NCBI GenBank assembly: GCA_023428425.1
Contig: JAEYYP010000236.1
Location: 1 to 16,540 of the forward strand
Length of the DNA stretch: 16,540 nucleotides
From: Pseudomonadota bacterium
GTDB lineage: Bacteria; Pseudomonadota; Alphaproteobacteria; Rhizobiales; Devosiaceae
Reading direction: 5' to 3'
The position numbers and the translations under genes were made by a program. Of this stretch, positions 1 through 6,789 are shown in pieces. Position 1 is the stretch's first letter, and each line of letters starts with the position of its first letter. The notes below the pieces were generated by a model. It had not been told where the DNA came from and did no database searches. It saw only the letters and a program-made list of their open reading frames with translations.

Positions 1-43
1 GAATTCGGCAGCACAAGAGGACACGGCATCGCCGTGAACGACC

Positions 44-751
44 ATGACCCTGAACTACCAATCGGCCCACGAAGAAGTTCACTTCCTCAACCGCGCCGGC
101 TGGCTCCGCGCCGCCGTTCTCGGAGCCAACGACGGCATCGTCTCCGTCTCCTCGCTCATAGTCGGCGTGGCTGCTGCCAATCCTGGTCCCGGCGCCATCC
201 TGATCGCCGGCGTGGCCGGTTTAGCAGCCGGTGCCATGTCGATGGCTGCGGGCGAATATGTCTCGGTCAGCTCGCAGTCCGATGTCGAACGCGCCGACAT
301 CTCGCGTGAGAAGCAGGCGCTGCTCGACACTCCCGCCGAGGAGGAACGGGAGCTTGCCTCCATCTATGAGGCGCGCGGCCTGTCACCTGCAACGGCGGCG
401 CTGGTGGCCCGGGAGCTATCCGAGAAGGATGCCCTTGGCGCCCACGTCCGGGACGAGCTGGGGCTGTCTGAGGTCCACACCGCAAATCCGCTCCAGGCCG
501 CCCTTGCGTCCGGCCTGACATTTACTGTCGCAGCCGCATTGCCCCTGATAGCGGCAGTGGTGGCGCCCGCGGGCACGACCATTTCGGCCGTGGTGATCAC
601 GACACTCGTGTGCCTTGCCGCGCTCGGTGCGCTTGGCGCCAAGGCCGGTGGAGCCCCCCTCCTTCGCCCGACCATCCGGGTGCTGTTCTGGGGCGCGGCG
701 GCAATGGCGATCAGCGCAGGTGTTGGACATCTCTTCGGCATCAGCGTCTAG
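44..751 (+). CDS. VIT1/CCC1-family transporter (probable Fe2+/Mn2+ transporter)
   Basis: 235-residue membrane protein of the vacuolar iron transporter (VIT1/CCC1) family, whose members move Fe2+ or Mn2+ out of the cytoplasm. Seen: the family signature GANDGIVS at residues 27-34 in the first membrane segment, and GAMSMAAGEYVS at 63-74 after the second. A charged, Glu-rich cytoplasmic stretch follows at about 80-145 (EEERELASIYEARGL), which in this family helps bind metal. Three more hydrophobic segments lie at about 152-173, 178-200 and 210-232, giving the usual five. Length is normal for the short form without a ferritin-like domain. The ATG at 44 is the first start after an in-frame stop at 35. 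No clear Shine-Dalgarno sits next to it; AAGAGGA at 15-21 is too distant. No metal-responsive neighbour is visible. Metal specificity cannot be read from sequence. Confidence 0.92.
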   Translation: MTLNYQSAHEEVHFLNRAGWLRAAVLGANDGIVSVSSLIVGVAAANPGPGAILIAGVAGLAAGAMSMAAGEYVSVSSQSDVERADISREKQALLDTPAEEERELASIYEARGLSPATAALVARELSEKDALGAHVRDELGLSEVHTANPLQAALASGLTFTVAAALPLIAAVVAPAGTTISAVVITTLVCLAALGALGAKAGGAPLLRPTIRVLFWGAAAMAISAGVGHLFGISV

Positions 752-784
752 TCTAGCGCCGGCCGTGTCCTGAAGAGGCTATCC

Positions 785-950
785 CGAGTTTGTCGTGCCG
801 AACCGCCTGACCAGATCGGCTGCGAAGTCGCGTATGCGCATGTGATGGAAAGCAGCAACGACTTGGCAGGCAAGCGGTTGCCCACTGCTATCCCATCCAT
901 CGGGCACGGGACGCGGCTCGTTTGTCGGGACAGGACGGAGCCTTCCGATC
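785..950 (-). pseudogene. Possible degraded C-terminal end of a LysR-type regulator
   Basis: Reading the minus strand from about 950 down to a TAG at 785-787 gives a peptide that starts near GRLRPVP and ends HHMRIRDFAADLVRRFG plus seven residues. LysR proteins of the CrgA-like group typically end with a 'GRLVPVLP...' strand, a stretch of about 20 residues, then an Arg-rich helix of the type RVRAFIDFLxERF. The resemblance is partial, and the loop before the last helix is shorter than usual. No start codon or upstream LysR domain is attached. It is on the same strand as the truncated lysR at 1618-2244 and could be its displaced tail. A competing small ORF in another frame (888-1028) overlaps it. 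Homology is judged by eye only. Confidence 0.25.
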
Positions 951-1040
951 ATCGAATTTACTGAACGCCCCGACCAGCCCAGTGACCAATGCAGTCGCAG
1001 CCGCCAGCCATATCCTTCCCGTCACCACGCCACCGCTCCG

Positions 1041-1075
1041 TTTCGCATGCACGAAAAAATATCATGCATGCGAAA
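1041..1075. repeat. Perfect 11-bp inverted repeat, operator-like
   Basis: TTTCGCATGCA at 1041-1051 is matched exactly by its reverse complement TGCATGCGAAA at 1065-1075, with a 13-base A/T-rich spacer. The right arm contains the palindrome CATGCATG (1063-1070). The 10-mer ATGCACGAAA at 1047-1056 recurs at 1117-1126. Repeated short inverted motifs just upstream of a small ribbon-helix-helix gene are typical of autoregulatory operators, so control of the gene at 1167 is the simplest reading. This role is inferred. Confidence 0.5.
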
Positions 1076-1166
1076 TCCTAGCGCAAGTTCTTCGCGTAGC
1101 TGAAACGGCATTACCGATGCACGAAATCGCGTTGACGACTCCCCTGCCCCCGTGCACAGCTTCGCC

Positions 1167-1391
1167 ATGGGCAGACCGAAACAGTTCGACGAGCGAATCC
1201 AGCTGACGCTGGTCGAGGGCACCACCGGCCGGATCGACGCTTTGCTGGAGGACGGCGAGTACCGCCTCGACTTCATCCGAACGGCGATCGAGGTCGAGAT
1301 CGCCAAGCGGTCGCAGGAAAAGCCGGCGAGGAAGCGCGGCAAGCCATCGCTGGCCGGCATGCTGTCGGGCCCCACCCCCAAGAAACGCTGA
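1167..1391 (+). CDS. Small ribbon-helix-helix-like protein, hypothetical
   Basis: 74 residues from the ATG at 1167, beginning MGRPKQFDERIQLTL. The plan fits a CopG/Arc-type ribbon-helix-helix DNA-binding protein: a short basic N-terminus, a polar beta strand (ERIQLTL, about 9-15), helix A (TTGRIDALLEDG), and helix B (RLDFIRTAIEVEIAKRS). A lysine- and proline-rich tail ends PTPKKR. Similar small proteins occur on alphaproteobacterial plasmids and genomic islands; that is general knowledge, not a search result. An in-frame GTG at 1152 would add five residues, but the conserved-looking MGRPK start favours 1167. There is no obvious Shine-Dalgarno at either. Upstream inverted repeats (1041-1126) may be its operator. 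No toxin-like or relaxase partner gene is adjacent. DNA binding is inferred. Confidence 0.6.
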   Translation: MGRPKQFDERIQLTLVEGTTGRIDALLEDGEYRLDFIRTAIEVEIAKRSQEKPARKRGKPSLAGMLSGPTPKKR

Positions 1392-1478
1392 TCCCTTCCG
1401 CACTCATCCGGGGATCCGTGGCAGCGCCTACTCTTCCGCCCCCTGAAGCACAGATACGCTCTCCCCGAGGAATCGGTG

Positions 1479-1898
1479 ATGGCGATGCGACTGCCCGACT
1501 GGACGTGGCGATGGGCGTGGACGGCGTTCCTGAGGTGGAGCCTAGATCCAGCGTTGCCCAGCAACCTCACCGCCCGCCAGCGATGGCAGGTGGTGCTGTG
1601 GTCGCTTCAACCCGGCATCAAGCACCACTATGTGGAGCCAGTGACGGAGTGGCTTCATCGCCATCTGCCGACAGCCATCCTGCTCGCCCGCCTGCAGCAC
1701 CATGGCGCCGGCTGGTATCGGGTGCCTTCCATGCCAGCAGCGAGTTCTCCCGGATCTTCTTGGCGATCAGCTCCGGCTCGGTCGGACGAAAACTGCGAAT
1801 GGCGATGTCCGCCTCGCGTCGCCTCAAGTCGGCCGCGACGTTGGATCCGACGACTTCGACCTCGATGCCCGGCGCTTCCCGCCGCAACCTTGCGATGA
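1479..1898 (+). CDS. Unidentified ORF, probably broken; real coding likely ends near 1740
   Basis: An ORF opens at ATG 1479, behind a good Shine-Dalgarno (GAGGAA at 1467-1472), and runs to a stop at 1898 (139 residues). The first 85 or so residues are rich in Trp, Leu, Arg and His (MRLPDWTWRWAW..., WQVVLWSLQPGIKHHYVEP). I do not recognise them. From about 1744 onward the frame lies antisense over the recognisable part of the lysR gene and turns into low-complexity Ser/Arg/Pro, typical of a shadow frame. So the authentic gene, if there is one, was probably truncated at the same point where lysR loses homology. It could also be a chance ORF. No function is assigned. Confidence 0.3.
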   Translation: MAMRLPDWTWRWAWTAFLRWSLDPALPSNLTARQRWQVVLWSLQPGIKHHYVEPVTEWLHRHLPTAILLARLQHHGAGWYRVPSMPAASSPGSSWRSAPARSDENCEWRCPPRVASSRPRRWIRRLRPRCPALPAATLR

Positions 1899-2244
1899 TC
1901 GGCGGCAGCAGTGTCAGCGCCTCGATCTCGCTGGCGCTGATGCGGATATTGCCGGCGATGGTCTGCGCCTGCCCCGACGCGGTGAGCGACACGCCGCTCG
2001 CCGCCTCGCCCATGCGACGGACCTGGTCGAGCAGTTCGAGCCCGGACGGCGTGAGCACCAGCCCACGCCCGGCCCGCTCGAACAGCACGACGCCGAGCTC
2101 TTCTTCCAGCGCATCGACCTGACGCCCCAGCGTCGGCTGGGTCATGCCGAGCGCCCGCGCCGCCGCCGAGAGCGAGCCCTCCTCCGCGGTGACGAGAAAC
2201 GCCCGCGCCCGGTTCCAGTCAAATCTGACACTGCGCCAATCCAT
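1618..2244 (-). pseudogene. Truncated LysR-type transcriptional regulator
   Basis: From the ATG at 2242-2244 the frame gives 208 residues against about 290-300 for the LysR family. Residues 7-66 form the N-terminal winged helix-turn-helix (RARAFLVTAEEGSLSAAARALG, QPTLGRQVDALEEELG, LFERAGRG). Residues 97-167 are the first part of the effector-binding domain (IAGNIRISASEIEALTLLPPIIARL ... ADIAIRSFRPTEPELIAKKIREN). After residue 167 (about 1744) the expected sequence stops, and 41 unrelated residues follow to the stop at 1618. None of the three minus-strand frames resumes the family sequence, so this is a junction, not a simple frameshift. The product could still bind DNA but lacks about 120 residues of sensor domain. 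It is divergent from the oxidoreductase gene at 2354, the usual arrangement of a LysR regulator and its target. An upstream ATG at 2254-2256 is possible. Confidence 0.8.
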
Positions 2245-2256
2245 GCGAAAACGCAT
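2243..2256. repeat. ATGCG/CGCAT inverted repeat at the lysR start
   Basis: ATGCG (2243-2247), AAAA, CGCAT (2252-2256): a perfect 5-bp inverted repeat overlapping the lysR start codon and the proposed -10 element. An autoregulatory operator is possible, but the repeat is short and could be chance. Confidence 0.3.
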
Positions 2257-2279
2257 ATCAAAAGAAGAAATCCAGTCAA
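2252..2279 (-). promoter_or_regulatory. Candidate lysR promoter, possibly giving a leaderless transcript
   Basis: On the minus strand TTGACT (2279-2274) is followed after 16 bases by TATGCG (2257-2252). The -35 is a 5/6 match to the sigma-70 consensus and the -10 is weak (3/6). Transcription would start at about 2245, next to the ATG at 2244, and no Shine-Dalgarno is visible. The surroundings are the most A/T-rich part of this intergenic region. Confidence 0.35.
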
Positions 2280-2353
2280 TTTCCTATGGCACGCGCAACG
2301 CCTAGAACGCCGCTGTCAACAAGCAGCAAGCGCAGAACGAAGAAACAGACGTC

Positions 2354-3349
2354 ATGAAAGCCGCAGTCAACACCGTATACGGACCGGCCGACGAAGTCGT
2401 GCGCATCGAGGACGTCGCGCGCCCCGAGATCAGGGAAAATGAGGTCCTCGTGAAGGTCTACGCCACCTCGGTTTCGACCGGAGCCTGGCGGATGGTCGAA
2501 ATGAATGCCCGCGGCACGCTACAGATTGTAGCCCGGATGATCTTCGGCTTCTTCCGGCCCCGCAACCCGATCCAGGGCGGAAGCTTCTCAGGCCGCGTCG
2601 TGGCGATCGGCGCATCGGTCACCCGCTTCCGGCTGGGCGACGAGGTGTTCGGCGTCGTCGGGGCCGGGGCACACGCCGAGTATGTCGCTGTCCCCGACGA
2701 GAAGACCATCATCGCCAAGCCCGCCGCCCTGGGCTACGACGAGGCGGCGGCCATGCCCTTTGGCGGACTGACGGCCCTGGTCTTCCTTCGCGACTTCGCC
2801 AAGGTCCAGCCCGGCCAGAAGGTGCTGGTCACGGGCGCATCGGGTGGCGTCGGCGTCTTCGCCGTGCAGATCGCCGAGCATCTCGGCGCCGAGGTTACCG
2901 GGCTGACGAGCACCGGCAACGTCGCGTTCGTGAAGTCGCTCGGGGCAGATCGCGTCATCGACTACAAACGGGCCGATTTCACCCGCAGTGGCGAGACCCA
3001 TGACGTCATCCTTGATACCGCCGGCGTGTCGAGCTTCCGGCAGGTGGCCAGCCTACTCGCCCCCGGCGGCAGGTTCGTGCCGCCGGAGTTCGGAGTGCCC
3101 GAAATCCTGGCCTCGATGCGTTCCGGCCGGCAGGGCCGCAGGATCGTTATCGGCGTCAACGGCGACACTGCCGCCGACCTCGAAATCCTCGCCGACCTTG
3201 CGGCCCGCGGCGTGGTCCGCCCGGTGATCGACAGCATCGAGCCGCTGGCGAACATCGTCGACGCCTACCGGCGCGTTGCAGGGCGTCACAAGGTTGGTGC
3301 CGTCGTGATCGACGTCGACATGCCGGCCGCCTCCCGCGCTGCCGCCTAG
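2354..3349 (+). CDS. MDR-superfamily NAD(P)-dependent oxidoreductase (quinone oxidoreductase-like)
   Basis: 331 residues, normal for the medium-chain dehydrogenase/reductase superfamily. The N-terminal GroES-like domain covers about 1-125, with the conserved GGSFSGRVVAIGASVTRFRLGDEV strand-turn at about 75-98. The Rossmann domain follows, with the nucleotide-binding GASGGVGVFAVQIA at 161-174 and LGADRVIDY after it. The catalytic-zinc ligands of alcohol dehydrogenases are absent (VSTG where Cys is usual), so it belongs to the zinc-independent quinone-oxidoreductase/enoyl-reductase branch that reduces quinones or alpha,beta-unsaturated carbonyls with NAD(P)H. The start at 2354 opens the standard MKAAV beginning; its ribosome site is weak (GAAGAAA). 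It diverges from the truncated lysR gene, so its presumed regulator may be defective. A convergent hairpin at 3439-3464 follows. The true substrate is unknown. Confidence 0.9.
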   Translation: MKAAVNTVYGPADEVVRIEDVARPEIRENEVLVKVYATSVSTGAWRMVEMNARGTLQIVARMIFGFFRPRNPIQGGSFSGRVVAIGASVTRFRLGDEVFGVVGAGAHAEYVAVPDEKTIIAKPAALGYDEAAAMPFGGLTALVFLRDFAKVQPGQKVLVTGASGGVGVFAVQIAEHLGAEVTGLTSTGNVAFVKSLGADRVIDYKRADFTRSGETHDVILDTAGVSSFRQVASLLAPGGRFVPPEFGVPEILASMRSGRQGRRIVIGVNGDTAADLEILADLAARGVVRPVIDSIEPLANIVDAYRRVAGRHKVGAVVIDVDMPAASRAAA

Positions 3350-3438
3350 CTCCATCACCCACCACCGCAACCCGCGCCGGCCGCGACCGCGCCGCGCTAC
3401 CGCACGTCCTTGGTCGTGGAGCCCTGCCCCTAGCGCAA

Positions 3439-3464
3439 CCGCGCTGCGCCACGGTGCAGCGCGG
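3439..3464. terminator. Hairpin between convergent genes, probable bidirectional terminator
   Basis: A perfect 9-bp stem, CCGCGCTGC (3439-3447) with GCAGCGCGG (3456-3464), and an 8-base loop. It lies between the oxidoreductase stop (3349) and the chrA stop (3483). No U-run follows on either side, so it would be a weak or factor-assisted terminator. The rest of the 133-base gap shows nothing else. Confidence 0.5.
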
Positions 3465-3482
3465 CGCCGATTCAAGCTGGGC

Positions 3483-4706
3483 CTACAGGATCGTCAGCAG
3501 CGCACCTCCGGCTGCGAGCGCGACAACGACGATCCAGGGCGGTGCTCGCCACAGCGTCAGCAGCAGGAACCCCGTGAGTGCGAGGGCAAAGTCCGCCGGA
3601 CTGAGGATCGCGCTGGTCCAGACCGGGCTGTAAAGCGCCGCTCCCAGCACGCCGACGACGGCCGCGTTGGCGCCGCGCATCGCCGCCTGGGCCAGCGGCT
3701 TAGTGCGGAAGGCGTCCCAGAACGGCAGTGCGCCGACCACCAGCAGCAGTCCCGGCAGGAAAACCGCGACCAGCGCAATCGTCGCGCCCAGCAATCCGGA
3801 TGGCGCGGGCCCCATCACCGCGCCGAGATAGGCGGCGAAGGTGAATAGCGGCCCGGGCACCGCCTGCGCCGCCCCATAGCCGGCCAGGAAGGTATCGGCA
3901 GGGACCCACCCAGGCCGGACCACCTCGGTCTCCAGCAGCGGCAGGACCACGTGGCCGCCTCCGAACACCAGCGCGCCGGCGCGATAGAAGGCGTCGAAGA
4001 GGGAGATCGACTGCAGCGAAGCGACGCCCTCGAGGATCGGCAATCCGATGAGCAGCACGCCGAACAGCAGCAGCGCGAGCCAGCCGACGCGCCTCGGTAC
4101 GCCGAACACGAGGTGCCCCATCTGGGTCACCGGCAACCCGCGGCAGAGCCACAGCCCCAGCAGGCCGCCGACCGCAATGGCGGAAACCTGGCCGATCGAG
4201 CCTCCGACGAACACCACGAGGAACACGGCCAGCAGCGCGATGCCGGCGCGCTCGCGGTCGGGGGTGAGGGCCTTGGCCATACCCCACACGGCTTGCGCCA
4301 CCACCGCAACTGCGACAAGCTTCAGCCCGTGCAGGATGCCGGAGCCGATGCCTTCGCCGAACCAGCTCGGGCCGAAGGCGAAAAGCACGAGCAGCAGCGC
4401 CGAAGGCAACGTGAACGCCGCCCAGGCAGCCAGCGCGCCAAGCGGCCCGCCGCGCAACAGGCCCAGCGAGAAGCCGACCTGGCTCGAGGCTGGCCCTGGC
4501 AGAAACTGGCAGAGGGCGACGAGGTCGGCATAACCCGCCTCGTCGATCCATTTGCGGCGCACGACCAGCTCGTCGCGAAAGTAGCCCAGATGCGCGATCG
4601 GGCCGCCGAAGGAGGTCAGCCCAAGCTTGAGAAAAGCCAGGAAAACCTCTCCGGCCGAACCTCTGGCGGGCCGGATCTCCTGGTTGCCGGTCGGTGCATC
4701 AGTCAT
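3483..4706 (-). CDS. chrA: Chromate transporter ChrA (long-chain CHR family)
   Basis: 407 residues, the usual size of two-domain ChrA, an inner-membrane efflux protein that expels chromate and confers chromate tolerance. Both CHR halves are visible. In the N-terminal half: FLKLGLTSFGGPIAHLGYFR at about 25-44 and CQFLPGPASSQ at 66-76. In the C-terminal half: FGGGHVVLPLLE at 248-259 and AQAVPGPLFTF at 280-290. The FGGP/FGGGH and PGP motifs are family hallmarks. Hydrophobic segments fill most of the rest, consistent with 10-13 membrane passes. The ATG at 4704-4706 is followed by a short soluble N-terminus. No ChrB-type regulator or other chromate-resistance gene is next to it. It lies 57 bases behind the dihydrodipicolinate-synthase-family gene on the same strand and may be cotranscribed, an unexpected pairing. 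Confidence 0.93.
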   Translation of the reverse strand: MTDAPTGNQEIRPARGSAGEVFLAFLKLGLTSFGGPIAHLGYFRDELVVRRKWIDEAGYADLVALCQFLPGPASSQVGFSLGLLRGGPLGALAAWAAFTLPSALLLVLFAFGPSWFGEGIGSGILHGLKLVAVAVVAQAVWGMAKALTPDRERAGIALLAVFLVVFVGGSIGQVSAIAVGGLLGLWLCRGLPVTQMGHLVFGVPRRVGWLALLLFGVLLIGLPILEGVASLQSISLFDAFYRAGALVFGGGHVVLPLLETEVVRPGWVPADTFLAGYGAAQAVPGPLFTFAAYLGAVMGPAPSGLLGATIALVAVFLPGLLLVVGALPFWDAFRTKPLAQAAMRGANAAVVGVLGAALYSPVWTSAILSPADFALALTGFLLLTLWRAPPWIVVVALAAGGALLTIL

Positions 4707-4761
4707 CGCGTCATGGCCTCGGCTAACGCATGGATACGCTGGTCAGGGGGCCAAGAGTGCC

Positions 4762-5649
4762 TCAGAGCTTCGCCAGTTCCGTGATCGTCTTCCGGATCAC
4801 CGCCTCGACGCGCACCCTCTCCTCGCCCTCGATCGACAGCCGCGGCGGCCGCACGAACTCGGGCGCCCCATACACGAGGTGCTCCGCCAGCTTGATGTAC
4901 TGCACCAGCTTCACATCGGTATCGAGGTGGAATGCCGGCGTCAGCAGCCGGTAGAGCGGCAGCGCAGCCTTGAAGTCCCCGGCCTTCGCCGCGTTGAACA
5001 GCTTCACGCACTCTGTCGGCCAGGCATTGGTGATGCCCGACACCCAGCCGACCACGCCCAGGGCGAGGCTCTCGAGGATCAGATCATCGACGCCGCAGAA
5101 GATGTCGAAACGGTCGCCGAACGCGTTGAACAGGTCCGTGACGCGACGGACGTCCCCGGTCTCCTCCTTCACCGCCACGATCTCCGGCACCCCGGCCAGC
5201 CCCTCCAGCGTCGCCACGTCGACATCGACCTTGTAGGCAATGGGGTTGTTGTAGATCATGATCGGCAACCCGCCCGTCGCCACCGCCTTGTACCACTCGA
5301 TGGTCTCGCGCCGGTCGGTCCGATAGGCCAGGCTGGGGAACACCATAAGTCCCTCGGCCCCGAGCTTGCGGTAGTTCTTCGCCGCCGCGATCGCATCCGC
5401 AGTCGACAGTTCGGCCAGCCCCGACAGCAGCGGCACGCGACCGCCGACCGCCTCTTTCGCGGCCGGCACGACCATGTCCCTTTCGGCCTGGGTCAGCGCG
5501 GCGTTCTCGCCAAGCATCGGCAGCACGATGACGCCGCTGACACCGCTCTTCACCAGCCGGTCGATGCTGTGCTGCATCGACTTGAGGTCGAGCTCGCCGC
5601 TCGCCGTCATCTTGGTGGTAGCCGCCGGAAATACGCCGCTGAACGTCAT
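4762..5649 (-). CDS. Dihydrodipicolinate synthase (DapA)-family aldolase/dehydratase, substrate unknown
   Basis: 295 residues from the ATG at 5647-5649, the normal length of the class I, Schiff-base-forming DapA/NanA superfamily. With this start the catalytic residues fall at Tyr133 (in IYNNP) and Lys161 (in AVKEETGD), matching classical DapA numbering and supporting the start; GAGGCG provides a ribosome site. Where true DapA has a GTTGE-type motif at about 43-48, this protein has LPMLGEN, so the threonines that bind pyruvate and relay protons are missing. That argues against lysine biosynthesis and for another keto-acid aldolase or dehydratase. It diverges from the HIBADH-family gene at 5888, and chrA follows on the same strand. 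Control may involve the palindrome at 5704-5717. Family is sure, reaction is not. Confidence 0.9.
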   Translation of the reverse strand: MTFSGVFPAATTKMTASGELDLKSMQHSIDRLVKSGVSGVIVLPMLGENAALTQAERDMVVPAAKEAVGGRVPLLSGLAELSTADAIAAAKNYRKLGAEGLMVFPSLAYRTDRRETIEWYKAVATGGLPIMIYNNPIAYKVDVDVATLEGLAGVPEIVAVKEETGDVRRVTDLFNAFGDRFDIFCGVDDLILESLALGVVGWVSGITNAWPTECVKLFNAAKAGDFKAALPLYRLLTPAFHLDTDVKLVQYIKLAEHLVYGAPEFVRPPRLSIEGEERVRVEAVIRKTITELAKL

Positions 5650-5703
5650 CAATCGCCTCGAATCAAGCTGCTGGTTATTCGGCTCTCTCGAGGGCCGTCA
5701 GAC

Positions 5704-5717
5704 GAATGTATGCATTC
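5704..5717. promoter_or_regulatory. GAATG-N4-CATTC inverted repeat, candidate operator of the divergent pair
   Basis: GAATG (5704-5708), TATG, CATTC (5713-5717) lies 55 bases before the DapA-family start codon. On the minus strand a TTGCAA (5735-5730) is followed at 17 bases by CATACA, so the repeat would overlap a weak -10, as repressor operators often do. No GntR- or IclR-type regulator gene is adjacent to match it. Regulatory role inferred. Confidence 0.35.
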
Positions 5718-5799
5718 CACATTTCCGCGTTGCAAGCGAACCACTGCCCCGGCAGCAGCGCCCCTGATCGATCAGCTCTACCCGAGGCTGCTGCGCCGC

Positions 5800-5827
5800 T
5801 TGGGTTTTGCTCAGTAGCCGCTACACT
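5800..5827 (+). promoter_or_regulatory. Weak candidate promoter of the HIBADH-family gene
   Basis: TTGGGT (5800-5805), 16 bases, TACACT (5822-5827). The -10 is a 4/6 match and the -35 is poor. An 11-base palindrome, GTAGC-C-GCTAC (5814-5824), overlaps the -10 and could be a binding site. The predicted start of transcription is about 55 bases before the ATG at 5888. Confidence 0.3.
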
Positions 5828-5887
5828 ATCGATGTGACGGCGATGCGAAACGGCCCGGCGCCTGGTTCAAAGAAGAAGGACGAACAA

Positions 5888-6754
5888 ATGGTCAAAGCAG
5901 CATTCCTCGGACTCGGTGTGATGGGCTACCCGATGGCGCGCCACCTGAAGGCCAAGGGCCACGACGTGACCGTCTACAACCGCACCACCGCCAAGGCGGA
6001 AAAGTGGGTGTCCGAACATGGCGGACGCCTCGCCGTGACCCCTCTCGACGCTGCCCGGAACCAGGACATCGTCTTCGCCTGCGTCGGCAACGACAACGAC
6101 CTCCGCGAGGTGACGATGGGCGAGAGCGGCGCCTTCAAGGGCATGAGCAAGGGCTCCATCTTCGTCGACCACACTACGGCATCGGCGGGCATCGCACGTG
6201 AGCTCCACTCTGCAGCCACTGCAGCCGGCTTCGGATTCCTCGACGCACCGGTGTCTGGTGGGCAGGCGGGAGCAGAAAATGGCCAACTCACGGTCATGGT
6301 GGGTGGCGAGCAGTCCGTGTTCGATGCCGCACAGCCGACCATCATGAGCTTTGCCAAGGCCGCGCGTCTGCTGGGAGAGCCCGGGGCCGGCCAGCTGGCC
6401 AAGATGATGAACCAGATCTGCATTGCCGGCGTGGTGCAGGGCCTCGCCGAGGCAATCCACTTCGGCAAGCAGTCGGGCATGGATATCGAGGCGGTGATCG
6501 ACGTCATCTCGAAGGGCGCAGCGCAGTCCTGGCAGATGGAGAACCGCTACAAGACCATGAACGCCGGCAAGTTCGACTTCGGCTTTGCCGTGGACTGGAT
6601 GCGCAAGGACCTGGGCATCGTGCTCGAGGAGGGCCGCAGCAATGGCGCCAAGCTCCCCCTGACAGCACTGGTCGACCAGTTCTATGCCGAGGTGCAGTCG
6701 ATGGGCGGCAATCGCTGGGACACATCCAGCCTCCTCGCCCGCCTCGAACGCTGA
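5888..6754 (+). CDS. 3-hydroxyisobutyrate dehydrogenase-family NAD(P)-dependent oxidoreductase
   Basis: 288 residues of the beta-hydroxyacid dehydrogenase family (3-hydroxyisobutyrate dehydrogenase, tartronate-semialdehyde reductase, GLYR1-like). Seen: the N-terminal Rossmann motif GLGVMG at 8-13, NRT after the second strand (choosing NADP or NAD), the substrate-binding DAPVSGG at 119-125, and the catalytic Lys172 with Asn175 in QLAKMMNQ. An all-helical C-terminal domain follows. The ATG at 5888 is chosen because GLGVMG then sits at the usual place and AAGAAGGA (5873-5880) is a good ribosome site; an in-frame extension to 5807 looks non-coding. It diverges from the DapA-family gene with a 238-base shared control region, a pairing seen in sugar-acid and keto-acid pathways. 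A strong hairpin follows the stop. Exact substrate unknown. Confidence 0.92.
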   Translation: MVKAAFLGLGVMGYPMARHLKAKGHDVTVYNRTTAKAEKWVSEHGGRLAVTPLDAARNQDIVFACVGNDNDLREVTMGESGAFKGMSKGSIFVDHTTASAGIARELHSAATAAGFGFLDAPVSGGQAGAENGQLTVMVGGEQSVFDAAQPTIMSFAKAARLLGEPGAGQLAKMMNQICIAGVVQGLAEAIHFGKQSGMDIEAVIDVISKGAAQSWQMENRYKTMNAGKFDFGFAVDWMRKDLGIVLEEGRSNGAKLPLTALVDQFYAEVQSMGGNRWDTSSLLARLER

Positions 6755-6760
6755 GATACA

Positions 6761-6789
6761 GGGCGCTGGAACGGTCTCCACCAGCGCCC
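6761..6789 (+). terminator. Hairpin terminator after the HIBADH-family gene
   Basis: Perfect 9-bp stem, GGGCGCTGG (6761-6769) with CCAGCGCCC (6781-6789), and an 11-base loop, starting 7 bases after the stop codon. No U-run follows. It separates this gene from the AraC-type gene and argues that the latter has its own promoter. Confidence 0.6.

Larger units (their letters stand above)
752..1166. other. Gene-poor stretch with a possible LysR remnant and operator-like repeats
   Basis: About 415 bases between the VIT-family gene and the ribbon-helix-helix-like gene. There is no convincing full gene. On the minus strand, 785-950 reads as a LysR-like C-terminal tail (listed separately). The part from 1041 to 1126 is richer in A/T than its surroundings and holds a perfect 11-bp inverted repeat and a repeated 10-mer. 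No transcription terminator is evident after the VIT-family stop at 751. Confidence 0.6.

Noticed and set aside
1..6. EcoRI site at the very start of the window, as a sign of a clone junction
   Set aside because: A six-base site at the edge may be chance and the sequence after it is ordinary.
888..1028. Minus-strand ORF of about 46 residues starting GTG with one hydrophobic segment (WLAAATALVTGLVGAF)
   Set aside because: It has a plausible GGAG upstream, but no family resemblance and an unnatural Arg-rich end. It overlaps the LysR-like tail in another frame, and both are weak.
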